The notes below the pieces were generated by a model. That model worked only from the letters and a program-made list of their open reading frames with translations. It searched no databases and was not told the origin of the DNA. From Faunimonas pinastri (GTDB lineage Bacteria; Pseudomonadota; Alphaproteobacteria; Rhizobiales; Afifellaceae), in NCBI RefSeq assembly GCF_900110915.1, contig NZ_FOFG01000001.1, forward strand, positions 310,001-374,000: a stretch of DNA of 64,000 bases. Reading direction: 5' to 3'. The position numbers were made by a program, and so were the translations under genes. Shown here piece after piece: positions 1-9,119 of the stretch. Positions within the stretch are counted from its first letter, which is position 1; each line of letters begins with the position of its first letter.

Positions 1-1179
1 CAGCGAGAGCGCCAGCAGCGTCATCGTGTTGAGCGATTCGTCGACGGCGTACATCACCGCGAATGTCGGGATCAGTGACAGCGGCAGGGCGATGGCCGAG
101 ACGATGGTGGCGCGGATGTCGCGCAGGAACATCCAGACCACGATCACGGCCAGCAGCGCACCGATCCACAACGATTCCAGCGCCGCGTCATAGCCCGCCA
201 GCACAAAGTCGGTGGAGGTCGTGACCTCGTCCAGACGAACGTCCGGGTGTTCCTGCATGAAGCGCTGAACCCGGGCGCGAACGTTGCGGGTGACGTCCAC
301 CTCGCTGGAACCGACGGAGCGGAAGACGCTGACGGCGACCACCTCCTTGCCGTTGAAGCGGGCGCGCTGGCGCGGCTCCTCCCAGGTGTCCTCGACCTGG
401 CCGAGGTCGGAAAGGCGGACGGAATTGCCGTTGGAGAGCGCGATCCGGGTGTCGGCCAGTCCCTTCACCGTCGCGACGCTGCCGAGCGTCCGGATCGATT
501 GCTCGCCCGTGCCAAGCGTGGCGCGGCCGCCCGGCTGGTTGACGTTGACCTTGGCGAGCGTCTGGCTCACCTCCGCCGCGGTGACGCCCAGCGCCATCAG
601 CCGGTCGGGATCGAGCTTCACGCGGATCGCCCGGTCCACGCCGCCCTCGCGGGTGATCTTTGAAACGTCGCCCACCGACAGCATGGCCTTGGCGATGTCG
701 TTGTCCACGAACCAGCTGAGCTCGTCGGGCCGCATGCCGGGCGCCTCGACCACATAGGTGAGGATGGCGACGTCGGTCGCTTCCACGCGCTGGATGATCG
801 GCTGGTTGGCCGCCGCCGGCAACGAGCTTTCCACGCTGGAGACGGCGTTGCGCACGTCGTTGGTGGCGCGGTCGATGTTGGTTCCCAGCGTGAACTGGAT
901 GCTGGTGGTCGATGCCCCGTCGGAAACGGTGGAGCTGATGTGATCGACATTGCCGAGGCCGGCCAGCGCATCCTCCACGATGCGGGTGACCTGCGTTTCC
1001 AGCTCGCTCGGGGCGGCGCCCGGTTGCGTCACCGTGACGACCACCACCGGCAGGTCGATATCCGGCATGCTGTTGGTGCGCAGGCGCAGGAAGCTCACCG
1101 CACCGGCGATCGTCAGCACCAGGAAGAGGACGATGGTCGGGACCGGATGCCGGATCGACCAGGAGGAAATGCCGTTCAT
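1..1179 (-). CDS. RND efflux pump inner-membrane subunit (HAE1/AcrB type), 5' part only
   Basis: This is the N-terminal 393 residues of a proton-driven RND multidrug exporter; the rest lies beyond the left edge. The start MNGISSWSIRHP leads into transmembrane helix 1 (about residues 13-33). The periplasmic porter domain follows, with typical motifs such as MPDIDLPVV, TQPGAAPSELE and the SIQFTLGTNID stretch. The reading ends in TM2 and TM3 (about residues 335-393, including WIGALLAVIVVWMFLRD). The ATG shares four bases (ATGA) with the stop of the upstream adaptor gene, so the two are translationally coupled. The family is certain. The substrate cannot be read from the sequence. No outer-membrane channel gene is visible in the window. 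Confidence 0.93.
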   Translation of the reverse strand, partial: MNGISSWSIRHPVPTIVLFLVLTIAGAVSFLRLRTNSMPDIDLPVVVVTVTQPGAAPSELETQVTRIVEDALAGLGNVDHISSTVSDGASTTSIQFTLGTNIDRATNDVRNAVSSVESSLPAAANQPIIQRVEATDVAILTYVVEAPGMRPDELSWFVDNDIAKAMLSVGDVSKITREGGVDRAIRVKLDPDRLMALGVTAAEVSQTLAKVNVNQPGGRATLGTGEQSIRTLGSVATVKGLADTRIALSNGNSVRLSDLGQVEDTWEEPRQRARFNGKEVVAVSVFRSVGSSEVDVTRNVRARVQRFMQEHPDVRLDEVTTSTDFVLAGYDAALESLWIGALLAVIVVWMFLRDIRATIVSAIALPLSLIPTFAVMYAVDESLNTMTLLALSL

Positions 1180-2342
1180 CGGGCGGCGGCTTCGGCGGAG
1201 CCGCCGAGATCGGCATCGGCCACCGCGATCCGCACCGCGTCGCCGTCGTTCAGAAAGCCCGCGCCGGAAACGACCACCCGGTCTCCCGGCGAGACGTCGC
1301 CGTCGATCGCCACGCGGCCGTTCTGTCGTGCCCCGGTCGTGACGGGAAGGAGCTTGGCCGTGTTGCCGCTCGCGACCGCGAAAACGGAGGACGCGCCGTT
1401 GCGCCAGACCAGAGCGCTTTCCGGCACGGTCAGCGTGAGGCGGGGCTCCGTACTGATCTCCACCCGCGCGAACATTCCCGGCTTCATGGTCGTGTCCTGG
1501 GGCAAGGCGACGTAGACGGTGCCGAGCCGCGTCGCGGCGTCGACGACCGGGCCGACCTTGCGCACGCTGCCGGTAAAGGTATTGCCCGCCGCGTCCCTCG
1601 CCGTCGCAGACTGGCCGGCGGCGATGCCCGGCAATTCGGCTTCCGGCACCTTGGCCTGCACCTCCAGCCGGTTGTCGCGGATCAGGTGGAAGAGCTCGCC
1701 GCCGGCGGAAGCGACGGTGCCGATCAGGGCCTTGCGCTGGGAAACGGTGCCGTCGGCCGGCGCGACGATGCGGGTCTGCGCGAGCTTCGCCTGCAACTCC
1801 GATAACGAGGCCTGCGCCTGCTGAATCTTTGCCTGGCTGGTCTTCAGCGTCGCTTCGCGCTGCTGCATCGTCTGGCGGGAAATGTCGCTGTTGCCGCTGA
1901 GGAGGCGGGCACGATCGACGTCGGCCTCCGCGTAGTCCGCATTGGCCTGAGCCTCGGCGATCGCCGCCTGCTGCTGCGCGACCTGGGCGCGAAGCAGGGA
2001 ATCGTCGAGCTCCGCCAGGACGTCGCCCTTCTTCACGGCGTCGCCGAGATCGGCATGGACGGCGGTGATGGCGAGGCCTCCCACTTCGGAGCCGATCGTG
2101 AGGTCTTCCCAAGCGGCGACCGTGCCGGTTGCCTCGACGGAATGCTGCAGCGGCTCGTGGCGGACAGGCTCGACGGCGACGGTCAGCGCGGCTTGCGACC
2201 GGGACGACGCGGCGGGCTCGCCCGCATCGGCGCTCTTCTCCCCCTTGGAGGGGGAGCAGGCCGAAAGCGCGGCGGCGAGCGCCACGGCGGTCATGCCGGC
2301 CGTCCTCCGCCCGAGCCTGCCCCTCAAACCGTCAACCCGCAT
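1176..2342 (-). CDS. RND efflux periplasmic adaptor (membrane fusion protein, HlyD/AcrA family)
   Basis: This 388-residue periplasmic adaptor joins the inner-membrane RND pump to an outer-membrane channel. A lipoprotein-type signal is visible near residues 18-29, with a lipobox-like LSAC, so the protein is probably lipid-anchored. After it come the lipoyl half-motif (GSEVGGLAITAVHADLGDAVKKG), a long alanine/glutamine-rich coiled-coil hairpin (about residues 110-175), the second lipoyl half (TRIVAPADGTVS) and beta-barrel domains. It is the first gene of the operon and overlaps the pump gene by four bases. The 176 bases upstream (2343-2518) should hold the promoter, but I recognise no operator there and no linked regulator gene. 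Confidence 0.93.
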   Translation of the reverse strand: MRVDGLRGRLGRRTAGMTAVALAAALSACSPSKGEKSADAGEPAASSRSQAALTVAVEPVRHEPLQHSVEATGTVAAWEDLTIGSEVGGLAITAVHADLGDAVKKGDVLAELDDSLLRAQVAQQQAAIAEAQANADYAEADVDRARLLSGNSDISRQTMQQREATLKTSQAKIQQAQASLSELQAKLAQTRIVAPADGTVSQRKALIGTVASAGGELFHLIRDNRLEVQAKVPEAELPGIAAGQSATARDAAGNTFTGSVRKVGPVVDAATRLGTVYVALPQDTTMKPGMFARVEISTEPRLTLTVPESALVWRNGASSVFAVASGNTAKLLPVTTGARQNGRVAIDGDVSPGDRVVVSGAGFLNDGDAVRIAVADADLGGSAEAAAR

Positions 2343-2518
2343 TCCCTGGCTCCAGTGACGACCCCCCGCGGGATCAGATGCCGCTGGATTGCGCCCAACG
2401 GATTGAGGTTCCGCAAACAGAGCGGCGGAATAATGGTACCCGCCCGCGCTATCGACGAGCGGTCCTCATATGGGGTGCTCCGGGCAACTTTGAAATGACG
2501 GCGATCGAAGTCCGGCCA

Positions 2519-3862
2519 TCAGGCCCCGCCGGCGAAGAGCTGCCGGGCCATGTCGCCGTGCTCCGCCCTCAGCCGGGCGAGGTCGATGCCGACGGGAAGC
2601 CCGTCCTCGACGCGCCATTCGCCGGCCACCATGACCCGGTCGGCCCGGTGCGCGCCGCAGAGTACAAGCGCGGCCAGCGGATCGTGGGCGCCGGAGAAGC
2701 GGAGCTCGTCGAGGGTGAAGAAGGCGCAGTCCGCCTGCATGCCAACCCGGATCGCGCCGACATCGCCCCGGCCGAGGCAGCGGGCCGAGCCTTCGGTCGC
2801 CCAGCGCAACGCATCCAGATGGGTGACGCTGCCGACCTCGTATTGCAGGCGATTGATCATCAGCGCGTGGCGCACGCCTTCCATCAGATTGGAGCTGTCG
2901 TTGGAGGCGGAGCCGTCGACGCCGAGCCCGACCGGCGCGCCCGCCGCTTCCAGCTCCTGCGTGCGGCAGAGGCCGGAGCCCAGCGTCATGTTGGACGTCG
3001 GGCAATGGCAGACGCCGACGCAGGCATGACCGAGCCGCTTCACCTCATCGTCGTTGAAGTGCACGCCGTGCGCCAGCCACGTGCGCGAATTCATCCAGCC
3101 GGTATCTTCCAGGTAATCGACCGGACGCATGCCGAACATCTCGACGCAGAACTGGTCCTCGTCCTTCGTCTCGCCGAGATGGGTGTGGAGGCGGCAATCG
3201 AAGCGCTCGGCGAGCGCTGCCGTTTCCCGCATCAGGTTACGCGTCACGGAGAAGGGGGAGCAGGGGGCGAGCGCCACCTGCGTCATCGCGCCGGGCCGGG
3301 CGTCGTGGTAGCGCGACAGCACGCGCTCGCTGTCGGCAAGGATCGTGTCCTCGTCCTGCACCACGGAATCGGGCGGCAGGCCGCCATCCTTCTTCGACAG
3401 GTTCATCGAACCGCGCGTCACGGTCATGCGGATGCCGAGCTTGCGCGCCTCGTCCACCTGGATGTCCATCGCGTCCTCAAGCCCGCCGGGGAAGAGGTAA
3501 TGATGATCGGCGGCCGTGGTGCAGCCCGACATCAGGAGTTCCGTCAGCGCCAGCCGGGTCGCCAGCCGGTGCGCCTCGGGCGTCAGCGACTTCCAGATCG
3601 GATAGAGCGCGACCAGCCACGGAAACAGCGGCTTGTTGATCGCGGCCGGATGCGCGCGCGTCATCGTCTGGTAGAAGTGGTGATGCGTATTGATGAGGCC
3701 GGGCAGCACCACGTGGCGCGAGGCGTCGAAAAAGCGGTCCACCGGCGCGGGAGGCTCGCCGCCGCGCCCGACCAGTTCCGCGATCGTGCCATTCTCCACG
3801 ACGAAGCCGCGCTCGGCGCCATCGGCCAAGATCGCCAGCGGGTCCTTGATCCAGATACGCAT
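2519..3862 (-). CDS. 8-oxoguanine deaminase (amidohydrolase family)
   Basis: The enzyme hydrolyses 8-oxoguanine to urate and ammonia, or acts on a close relative in the atrazine chlorohydrolase/8-OGD branch of the amidohydrolases. The start MRIWIKDPLAIL and the full length of 447 residues match this subgroup closely. Metal ligands are visible: the HxH motif in INTHHHFYQT (H60 and H62), a histidine in HTHLGETKDE, a histidine in WLAHGVHF and the aspartate of GVDGSASND. It is transcribed away from the DUF6314 gene and lies downstream of nothing else on its strand, so it is probably monocistronic. Purine genes amn and guaC sit about 3 kb away, which fits a role in purine turnover. Substrate assignment rests on family resemblance. 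Confidence 0.88.
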   Translation of the reverse strand: MRIWIKDPLAILADGAERGFVVENGTIAELVGRGGEPPAPVDRFFDASRHVVLPGLINTHHHFYQTMTRAHPAAINKPLFPWLVALYPIWKSLTPEAHRLATRLALTELLMSGCTTAADHHYLFPGGLEDAMDIQVDEARKLGIRMTVTRGSMNLSKKDGGLPPDSVVQDEDTILADSERVLSRYHDARPGAMTQVALAPCSPFSVTRNLMRETAALAERFDCRLHTHLGETKDEDQFCVEMFGMRPVDYLEDTGWMNSRTWLAHGVHFNDDEVKRLGHACVGVCHCPTSNMTLGSGLCRTQELEAAGAPVGLGVDGSASNDSSNLMEGVRHALMINRLQYEVGSVTHLDALRWATEGSARCLGRGDVGAIRVGMQADCAFFTLDELRFSGAHDPLAALVLCGAHRADRVMVAGEWRVEDGLPVGIDLARLRAEHGDMARQLFAGGA

Positions 3863-3935
3863 GTCCTACCTCCTGAGGCCCGCCTTGAAGCACAAAGATT
3901 TGCCTCCGGCGACCGCTTCATGGAAGAGGGACGAA

Positions 3936-4388
3936 ATGAAGCGAGATCCTGAGCCGGGCGGGACCCGGTCCGTCTTCGACATGCTGGAAGGGCGATGGGC
4001 CATCGCGCGCACCGTGGAAGGGCAGGCGCGCTTCGACGGGGAGGCCGTGTTCACCCCGCGCGCCGACGGGCGCCTCGATTACCTGGAGGAAGGAGAACTC
4101 GCGCTGGAAGGCGGCGGCCGCTTCCATTCCGCCCGCTCCTATGTCTACGCGCGGCGGGAGAACGGCCTCGCCGTCTTCTTCGAGGACGGGGTTTCGCTCT
4201 TTCACGAGGTGAACCTATCGGGTCCGGGCGAGATCGCGAGCGGGACCGCCGAGCATCTTTGCCGGGCCGACACCTATCGGACGCGCTACGATTTCGAACC
4301 GGGCGGCGCGCGCTTCACCGTCACGCATCGCGTCACCGGCCCGCGCAAGGATTACGTCATGCGCTCGACCTACACCCGGCTCGGCTGA
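3936..4388 (+). CDS. DUF6314 family protein
   Basis: A 150-residue soluble protein of the DUF6314 family, whose function is unknown. It starts MKRDPEPGGT and shows the typical pattern of this family: an N-terminal VFDMLEGRWAIART, a run of short beta strands (VFTPRADGRLDYLEEGEL) and a C-terminal RVTGPRKDYVMRSTYTR. These suggest a small lipocalin-like or nuclear-transport-factor-like barrel. I chose the ATG at 3936 because AGGGACG lies just upstream and the homology begins there; the reading frame is open further upstream. It diverges from the 8-oxoguanine deaminase gene over about 70 bases and converges with the MscS gene with a single base between the two stops. Confidence 0.8.
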   Translation: MKRDPEPGGTRSVFDMLEGRWAIARTVEGQARFDGEAVFTPRADGRLDYLEEGELALEGGGRFHSARSYVYARRENGLAVFFEDGVSLFHEVNLSGPGEIASGTAEHLCRADTYRTRYDFEPGGARFTVTHRVTGPRKDYVMRSTYTRLG

Positions 4389-4389
4389 C

Positions 4390-5544
4390 TCACGTACTCG
4401 CCGACGCGGCGGCCTGTTCGAAGAACGGTTGTCCGCCCCGCGCCTGATCGACCGGCTCGGCGGTTTCCAGCGGATAGACCTCGGTGCGACGGCGCGGCAG
4501 GGCGGAGGGGAATTCCCCCTGCAGGAAGGCGATCATCTTCTCGCGGACGAGGCAGCGGAGATCCCAGACGGTCGGGGAATTGCGCGCGCTGACCAGGCAG
4601 CGAAGCTCGAGGCTCTGCTCGCCGGCATCGGTGACCTGCAGGTTCACCACCTTCTTGTCCCAGAGCGACGACGCCTCCACGATCTCCGTCAGCTTCTCGC
4701 GAATGCGGTCCACCGGGACGGTGTAGTCCACGCGCAGAAGCACGGTGCCAATGACGGCGGCGCCTTCGCGCGTCCAGTTCTGGAACGGCTTCTGGATGAA
4801 ATAGGAAAGCGGCACGATCAGCCGCCGCCAGTCCCAGAGGCGGATGACGACGTAGGTCGCCGTGATCTCCTCGATCCAGCCCCATTCGCCTTCGACGACG
4901 ACGGCGTCCTCGATGCGGATCGGCTGCGTGATCGCAAGCTGCACGCCGGCGATCAGGTTGGAGAGCACGGGCTGCGCGGCCAGGCCGACGACGAGCCCGG
5001 CAGCGCCGGCGGAGGCGAGCATGCTCACGCCGTATTGGCGGACGGCCGAAAAGGTCATCAGCGCCGCGCCCAGCATCAGGAGCAGGATCAGCGTATCCAC
5101 GGTCCGGCGCAGGATGCGAACCTGCGTGATGTGCTTGCGGGCAAGGAGGTTGTCCTCCTCGTCGATACGGAAGCGGCGCAGATAAACGTCGGAGAATACG
5201 CCCACCGCGGCCAGCGAGGACCACCCGATCATCAGGATGAAGGACACGAGAAGCAGGCGGGCAAGGATGTTCGTCGCGTCATAGCTGAGCGGCGTCAGCG
5301 GCAGCATCGCACCGAAAGCGAAAAGCACCAGCGCCATCCGTGTCGGCCCGGAGATGCGGGACAGCAGCGAACGGAGATATTCCGAGCGGGCCGCCGTCAG
5401 GCGTCGGATGAGTCGCACGGCGGCTTTGTGCGCTGCAAAAGCCACTCCCACGGCGACAAGCAGCATGATGGTGCCGACGACGCCGTTCGGAAGCCAGCCA
5501 AGCCACCGGAAAGCCCCGGTGACTGCGGTGTTGATCCGGTCCAT
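4390..5544 (-). CDS. Mechanosensitive ion channel, MscS family
   Basis: A 384-residue inner-membrane channel of the small-conductance mechanosensitive type, which releases solutes on hypo-osmotic shock. Hydrophobic segments lie at about residues 20-40, 70-90, 95-115 and 150-170. The pore-lining TM3 follows, rich in glycine and alanine (ASAGAAGLVVGLAAQPVLSNLIAG), then the beta domain (EDAVVVEGEWGWIEEITATYVVIRLWD) and the cytoplasmic vestibule. A longer N-terminal membrane region distinguishes it from E. coli MscS. The next gene upstream on the same strand is the 88-residue coiled-coil protein, 87 bases away, with a perfect palindrome between them. Confidence 0.9.
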   Translation of the reverse strand: MDRINTAVTGAFRWLGWLPNGVVGTIMLLVAVGVAFAAHKAAVRLIRRLTAARSEYLRSLLSRISGPTRMALVLFAFGAMLPLTPLSYDATNILARLLLVSFILMIGWSSLAAVGVFSDVYLRRFRIDEEDNLLARKHITQVRILRRTVDTLILLLMLGAALMTFSAVRQYGVSMLASAGAAGLVVGLAAQPVLSNLIAGVQLAITQPIRIEDAVVVEGEWGWIEEITATYVVIRLWDWRRLIVPLSYFIQKPFQNWTREGAAVIGTVLLRVDYTVPVDRIREKLTEIVEASSLWDKKVVNLQVTDAGEQSLELRCLVSARNSPTVWDLRCLVREKMIAFLQGEFPSALPRRRTEVYPLETAEPVDQARGGQPFFEQAAASAST

Positions 5545-5559
5545 CGCGATCTCCCCGGC

Positions 5560-5579
5560 TATCTCGCAAGTGCGAGATA
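5560..5579. repeat. Perfect inverted repeat upstream of the MscS gene
   Basis: Nine-base arms TATCTCGCA and TGCGAGATA flank a two-base centre, 16 bases before the MscS start codon. On the transcript it could fold as a short hairpin, but there is no uridine run for a terminator. A two-base loop also fits a DNA operator for a dimeric repressor better than an RNA hairpin. The regulator is unknown. Confidence 0.55.
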
Positions 5580-5631
5580 AATCCCGTCACCGAGGTCCGG
5601 TTCCGATTTTTCGAAGGCTAAAGGCAGGCTT

Positions 5632-5898
5632 TCAGGCTGGCCGCACGCGGGAGCGGAGCGCGTCGACTTCGCCCTGCAGCCGATCCGCCTTTTCCTCAAG
5701 CTCGCGCAGCCTTGTCTCGAAGGCGCGGAGGCGGATCTCCGGAGATGTCTCGTCCGCCACGGCGCGTTGCTTCTGCTGGAAACGGATGGCGCTGGCCGCG
5801 CGCTGGTAGTCCTCGGCTATCTCGAAATAGCCCTGCAGCCGCCAGTGCGTCTCCCGCTGCTCGATCCAGTTCAGTGTTTCCGCGAGTTCCTGTTCCAC
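5632..5898 (-). CDS. Small coiled-coil protein, function unknown
   Basis: An 88-residue acidic, helical protein with no signal peptide or membrane segment. The first half (ETLNWIEQRETHWRLQGYF) is aromatic-rich. The second half has a clear heptad pattern (LRAFETRLRELEEKADRLQG) and looks like a coiled coil that would dimerise. It lies 35 bases downstream of the four-helix membrane protein and upstream of the MscS gene, all on one strand, so the three may be cotranscribed with amn and guaC. I do not recognise a named family. Confidence 0.65.
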   Translation of the reverse strand: MEQELAETLNWIEQRETHWRLQGYFEIAEDYQRAASAIRFQQKQRAVADETSPEIRLRAFETRLRELEEKADRLQGEVDALRSRVRPA

Positions 5899-5933
5899 GT
5901 CGCCCTCGCTGGTCGTCTACCGAGCCTCTCCCC

Positions 5934-6611
5934 TCAGGGGCGAGGCTGCGTGATTGCCGGTTGCCTGGTGGAAGGAACGTCGGTCGGGCAGTTTCGGCTC
6001 CAGACGATGCAGTCCACCCGGTCGGAATCCTTGGTTACGAGCGGAACGTAGGCATCCGCGAAATAGCCGACGAGGAAGCCGAGCAGGGCGGCAGGCAGGG
6101 CGCCCCGGAAGGCATAGTTGGAATGGCGCGAGCGGGAGGCGACGAAAAGCGCGGCGATGAAGACGAGGGCCAGCCGGCCCAGTTCGAACGCGGCTTCTTG
6201 TGAAAGGAAGACGGCGAGAAGCGCGACGATCCCGAGCACCAGAAGGGCGATCAGCGGCGCGGCGAAGCGCTCGCTTCGGCTCAGCGTCGGCCCGGCCCGA
6301 ACGACGAGTTTGCGGCCGAACCTGCGGACAGGCTGTTGAAACTGGTCGATCAGGATGGCGATGATCGCCAGTTCCACCGCCAGCGGCACGGCCCCTTCCA
6401 GCCCAAGGCGGAGGACTCCGGAGCGGCCCGCCTGCTCGGCGATGAAGCGGGGAACGCCGAACCAGAAGCCTGTGATTTCCAGAAGCCCGAACAGCAGGGC
6501 CGCGACGGCAAGCGCCGCGATGCGGCGGCCCCGGTTGGGTGCGGGAAAAGGCGTTGCGTCGGCCGGGCTGGCCGGGTCCACCGGCACGTCCCCGGCCCTG
6601 CGCTCGTTCAA
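5934..6611 (-). CDS. Four-helix membrane protein, function unknown
   Basis: A membrane protein of up to 225 residues that I cannot assign to a named family. Hydrophobic helices are visible in RIAALAVAALLFGLLEITGFW, VPLAVELAIIAILIDQF, AAPLIALLVLGIVALLAVFL and LALVFIAALFVASR, plus a short one near ALLGFLVGYFADAYVPLV. The start is uncertain. A TTG at 6611 overlaps the amn stop (TTGA). A GTG at 6587 follows a purine-rich GGGCCGGGGAC and is equally likely. The frame stays open further upstream, but only as an out-of-frame shadow of amn. Overlap or near-overlap with amn implies cotranscription with the AMP nucleosidase. Confidence 0.65.
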   Translation of the reverse strand: MNERRAGDVPVDPASPADATPFPAPNRGRRIAALAVAALLFGLLEITGFWFGVPRFIAEQAGRSGVLRLGLEGAVPLAVELAIIAILIDQFQQPVRRFGRKLVVRAGPTLSRSERFAAPLIALLVLGIVALLAVFLSQEAAFELGRLALVFIAALFVASRSRHSNYAFRGALPAALLGFLVGYFADAYVPLVTKDSDRVDCIVWSRNCPTDVPSTRQPAITQPRP

Positions 6612-8065
6612 CGGAAGGCCGGCTCGTCGAAGCCGCGCAGCTTGCGGGAATGCAGCGCGCTGGGTCCCCGCTCGCGCAGGAGCCGCATGGTTTCCAGCCC
6701 GACGCGCAGATGCTGGCTCACCCGCTCGCGGTAGAAGGCGTTGGCCATTCCGCCGAGCTTGAGTTCGCCGTGCAGCGGCTTGTCGGAGACGCAGAGCAGG
6801 GTGCCGTAGGGCACGCGGAAGCGGAAGCCGTTGGCGGCGATCGTCGCCGATTCCATGTCCACGGCGATGGCGCGCGTCATGTTCAGCCGACCGAACAGTT
6901 CGTTGAAACGAAGTTCCCAGTTGCGGTTGTCGACGGTGGCGACCGTACCGGTCCGCAGGCGCGTCTTGAGTTCCTGCCCGTGCAGGCCGGTGACGGTTTC
7001 CGTCGCCTCCTGCAACGCGACCTGGACTTCGGCGATGGGCGGCACCTGCACCCAGGCCGGCAGATCGTGGTCGAGCACCTGATCGTCGCGGACATAGCCA
7101 TGCGCCAGCACGTAATCGCCGAGGAGCTGGCTGCGGCGCAGGCCGGCGCAATGGCCGACCATGATCCAGCAATGCGGCCGCAGCACCGCGAGATGGTCGG
7201 TGATCGTCTTGGCGTTGGAGGGGCCGACGCCGATATTGACCAGCGTGATGCCGTCGCCGTTTTCCCGCTTCAGGTGATAGGCGGGCATCTGCGGCAGGTA
7301 ATGCGGCGCCACCCCACGCGGGGTATCCGCGTCGGTCGGCGTCGGCGTCACCACGTTGCCGGGCTCCACGAAGCCGGTATAGCCGTCCTGCCCGATCTGC
7401 GCGTGGCCGAAGCGGATGAACTCGTCGACATAGCGCTGGTAGTTGGTGAGCAGCACGAAGCTCTGGAAATGCTCCGGCGACGTGCCGGAATAATGCTTCA
7501 GCCGCGCCAGAGAATAATCCACCCGCTCGGCGGTGAAGAGAGACAGCGGACGCGGATCCTCGGGGCGGCGGACCTGCGTTCCGTTCGCGATGGCGTCGTC
7601 CGTGGCGCTGAGATCCGGCAGCGCGAAATGCTGCTGCAAGGCGCGGAGATCCGCCTCCGTGATGTCGATGACGCTTTCCTCGATCACGAAGGGCAGGGGA
7701 ATGCGACGATCGCTGAGCCCGACATAGACCGGCACCCTGTGGTGCTTCAGCAGGAGGTCGATCTGCTCGCGATAATAGCGGGCGAAGAGGTCAGGCCGCG
7801 TCAGCGTCGTGCCGTAGGTGCCGGGCTCCAGGAGAACGCCGTAGGAAAGCCGCGCATCGACATGGAGGTCGGAATGCGTGGCGGAAATCCCGAGATAGGG
7901 ATAGGTCGCCAGCACCTCGCGCCGCCGGCCGCCGGTCGCCACCTCGCGAAACGCGGTCCTGAGCGTAGCGACGCTGTCGCTGTAGATCTGCTGGATGCGT
8001 TCCAGCGCCGCATCGGCGTCGGTGAAGGGCTCGAGGTCGCGCGCGAGGTAGCCGGCGTTGATCAT
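6608..8065 (-). CDS. amn: AMP nucleosidase
   Basis: This enzyme cleaves AMP to adenine and ribose 5-phosphate and so adjusts adenylate pools. The protein has 485 residues, the usual length. It has an N-terminal Amn-specific domain (about residues 1-180, with SYGVLLEPGTYGTTLTRPDLF) and a C-terminal nucleoside-phosphorylase-like domain. The latter carries IVNIGVGPSNAKTITDHLAV-type phosphate-binding sequence, the VDMESATIAANGFRFRVPYG purine pocket and the LCVSDKPLHGELK motif. The start MINAGYL lies 13 bases after the guaC stop on the same strand, so guaC and amn form an operon. Pairing with guaC suggests coordinated return of purine nucleotides to IMP and free base. Confidence 0.93.
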   Translation of the reverse strand: MINAGYLARDLEPFTDADAALERIQQIYSDSVATLRTAFREVATGGRRREVLATYPYLGISATHSDLHVDARLSYGVLLEPGTYGTTLTRPDLFARYYREQIDLLLKHHRVPVYVGLSDRRIPLPFVIEESVIDITEADLRALQQHFALPDLSATDDAIANGTQVRRPEDPRPLSLFTAERVDYSLARLKHYSGTSPEHFQSFVLLTNYQRYVDEFIRFGHAQIGQDGYTGFVEPGNVVTPTPTDADTPRGVAPHYLPQMPAYHLKRENGDGITLVNIGVGPSNAKTITDHLAVLRPHCWIMVGHCAGLRRSQLLGDYVLAHGYVRDDQVLDHDLPAWVQVPPIAEVQVALQEATETVTGLHGQELKTRLRTGTVATVDNRNWELRFNELFGRLNMTRAIAVDMESATIAANGFRFRVPYGTLLCVSDKPLHGELKLGGMANAFYRERVSQHLRVGLETMRLLRERGPSALHSRKLRGFDEPAFR

Positions 8066-8078
8066 GCGGTATCCCGTC

Positions 8079-9119
8079 TCACGATCCGAAGATGTTGTTG
8101 AGCTGGGCGCCGACCATGACGAAGCTGGTCCGCTTGGGGACCTCCTTCAGCCGCATGGCGCCGATATAAGTCATCATGGAGCGCACGCCGCCGGTGATTT
8201 CCTGCATCGTGTGGGTGACCGGACCGCGATAGGGGACCCGCACGGTCTTGCCTTCGGAAGCGCGGTAGCCCGCGACACCGCCGGAATAGCGCTGCATGGC
8301 CGTGTCGGAGGACATGCCGTAGAAGGTCATGCCGACCGCGACGCGCTCGCCGTCCCGCTCCTCGTATTCGATCTCGCCTTCGCATTCGTCATGACCGGCC
8401 AGCATGCCGCCGAGCATCACGAAGTCGGCGCCGGCGCCGTAGGCCTTGGCGATGTCTCCCGGTACGGTGCAGCCGCCATCGGCGCAGACATAGCCCTTGA
8501 GGCCGTGCGCGGCGTCGGCGCATTCGATGATGGCGGAGAGCTGGGGATAGCCGACGCCCGTCATCTTGCGCGTGGTGCAGACGGAGCCCGGGCCGATACC
8601 GACCTTGATGATATCGGCGCCGGCGAGGATCAACGCTTCCGTCATGTCGCCGGTGACGACGTTGCCCGCCATGATCACCGCTTCCGGGTTCTCGTCGCGG
8701 ATCTCGGAGACGAGCTGCACGAACTTCTCGGTGTAGCCGTTGGCGACGTCGAGGCAGATCTTGTCGATCCTGGCGTGCTGCTTGACGGCGGCGAGCTTCT
8801 CGCGGTCGCTCTCGGTGGTGCCGAGACTGAAGAAGACGTTGGACGTATCCTCGCGGCCGAAGAACTCGATCAGCTTTTCCACGGGGTAGTGCTTGTGCAG
8901 CGCCGTCATCGCGCCGAACGAGGAAAGGGCGACTGCCATGCCCATCGAGCCCGTGACGTCCATGTTCGCGGCGACCAGCGGAAAACCGGTCCAGTCGATG
9001 CCGCTGCGGAAGCGGAAGGTGCGGTTGATGTCGACTTCGCTGCGGCTCCCGAGCGTGCTCCGCTTCGGGCGGATCAGCACGTCCTTGAAGTCCAGCTTGA
9101 AATCAGTCTCGATACGCAT
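8079..9119 (-). CDS. guaC: GMP reductase
   Basis: This enzyme reduces GMP to IMP with NADPH, releasing ammonia. The protein has 346 residues from the ATG at 9119, which matches the length of the E. coli enzyme (347). It is a TIM-barrel of the IMPDH/GMPR family without CBS domains. The active-site loop [11 protein letters not shown] carries the catalytic cysteine at C181. The phosphate-binding GGMLAGHDE and the flap [14 protein letters not shown] are also present. The frame is open upstream of 9119, but [15 protein letters not shown] is the family N-terminus. It is the first gene of an operon with amn and divergent from the BA14K gene, with 289 bases between. Confidence 0.95.
   Translation of the reverse strand: MRIETDFKLDFKDVLIRPKRSTLGSRSEVDINRTFRFRSGIDWTGFPLVAANMDVTGSMGMAVALSSFGAMTALHKHYPVEKLIEFFGREDTSNVFFSLGTTESDREKLAAVKQHARIDKICLDVANGYTEKFVQLVSEIRDENPEAVIMAGNVVTGDMTEALILAGADIIKVGIGPGSVCTTRKMTGVGYPQLSAIIECADAAHGLKGYVCADGGCTVPGDIAKAYGAGADFVMLGGMLAGHDECEGEIEYEERDGERVAVGMTFYGMSSDTAMQRYSGGVAGYRASEGKTVRVPYRGPVTHTMQEITGGVRSMMTYIGAMRLKEVPKRTSFVMVGAQLNNIFGS

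Noticed and set aside
6612-7172. N-terminal extension of the four-helix membrane protein
   Set aside because: The extension overlaps amn completely, is arginine/alanine-rich and shows no coding signature of its own.
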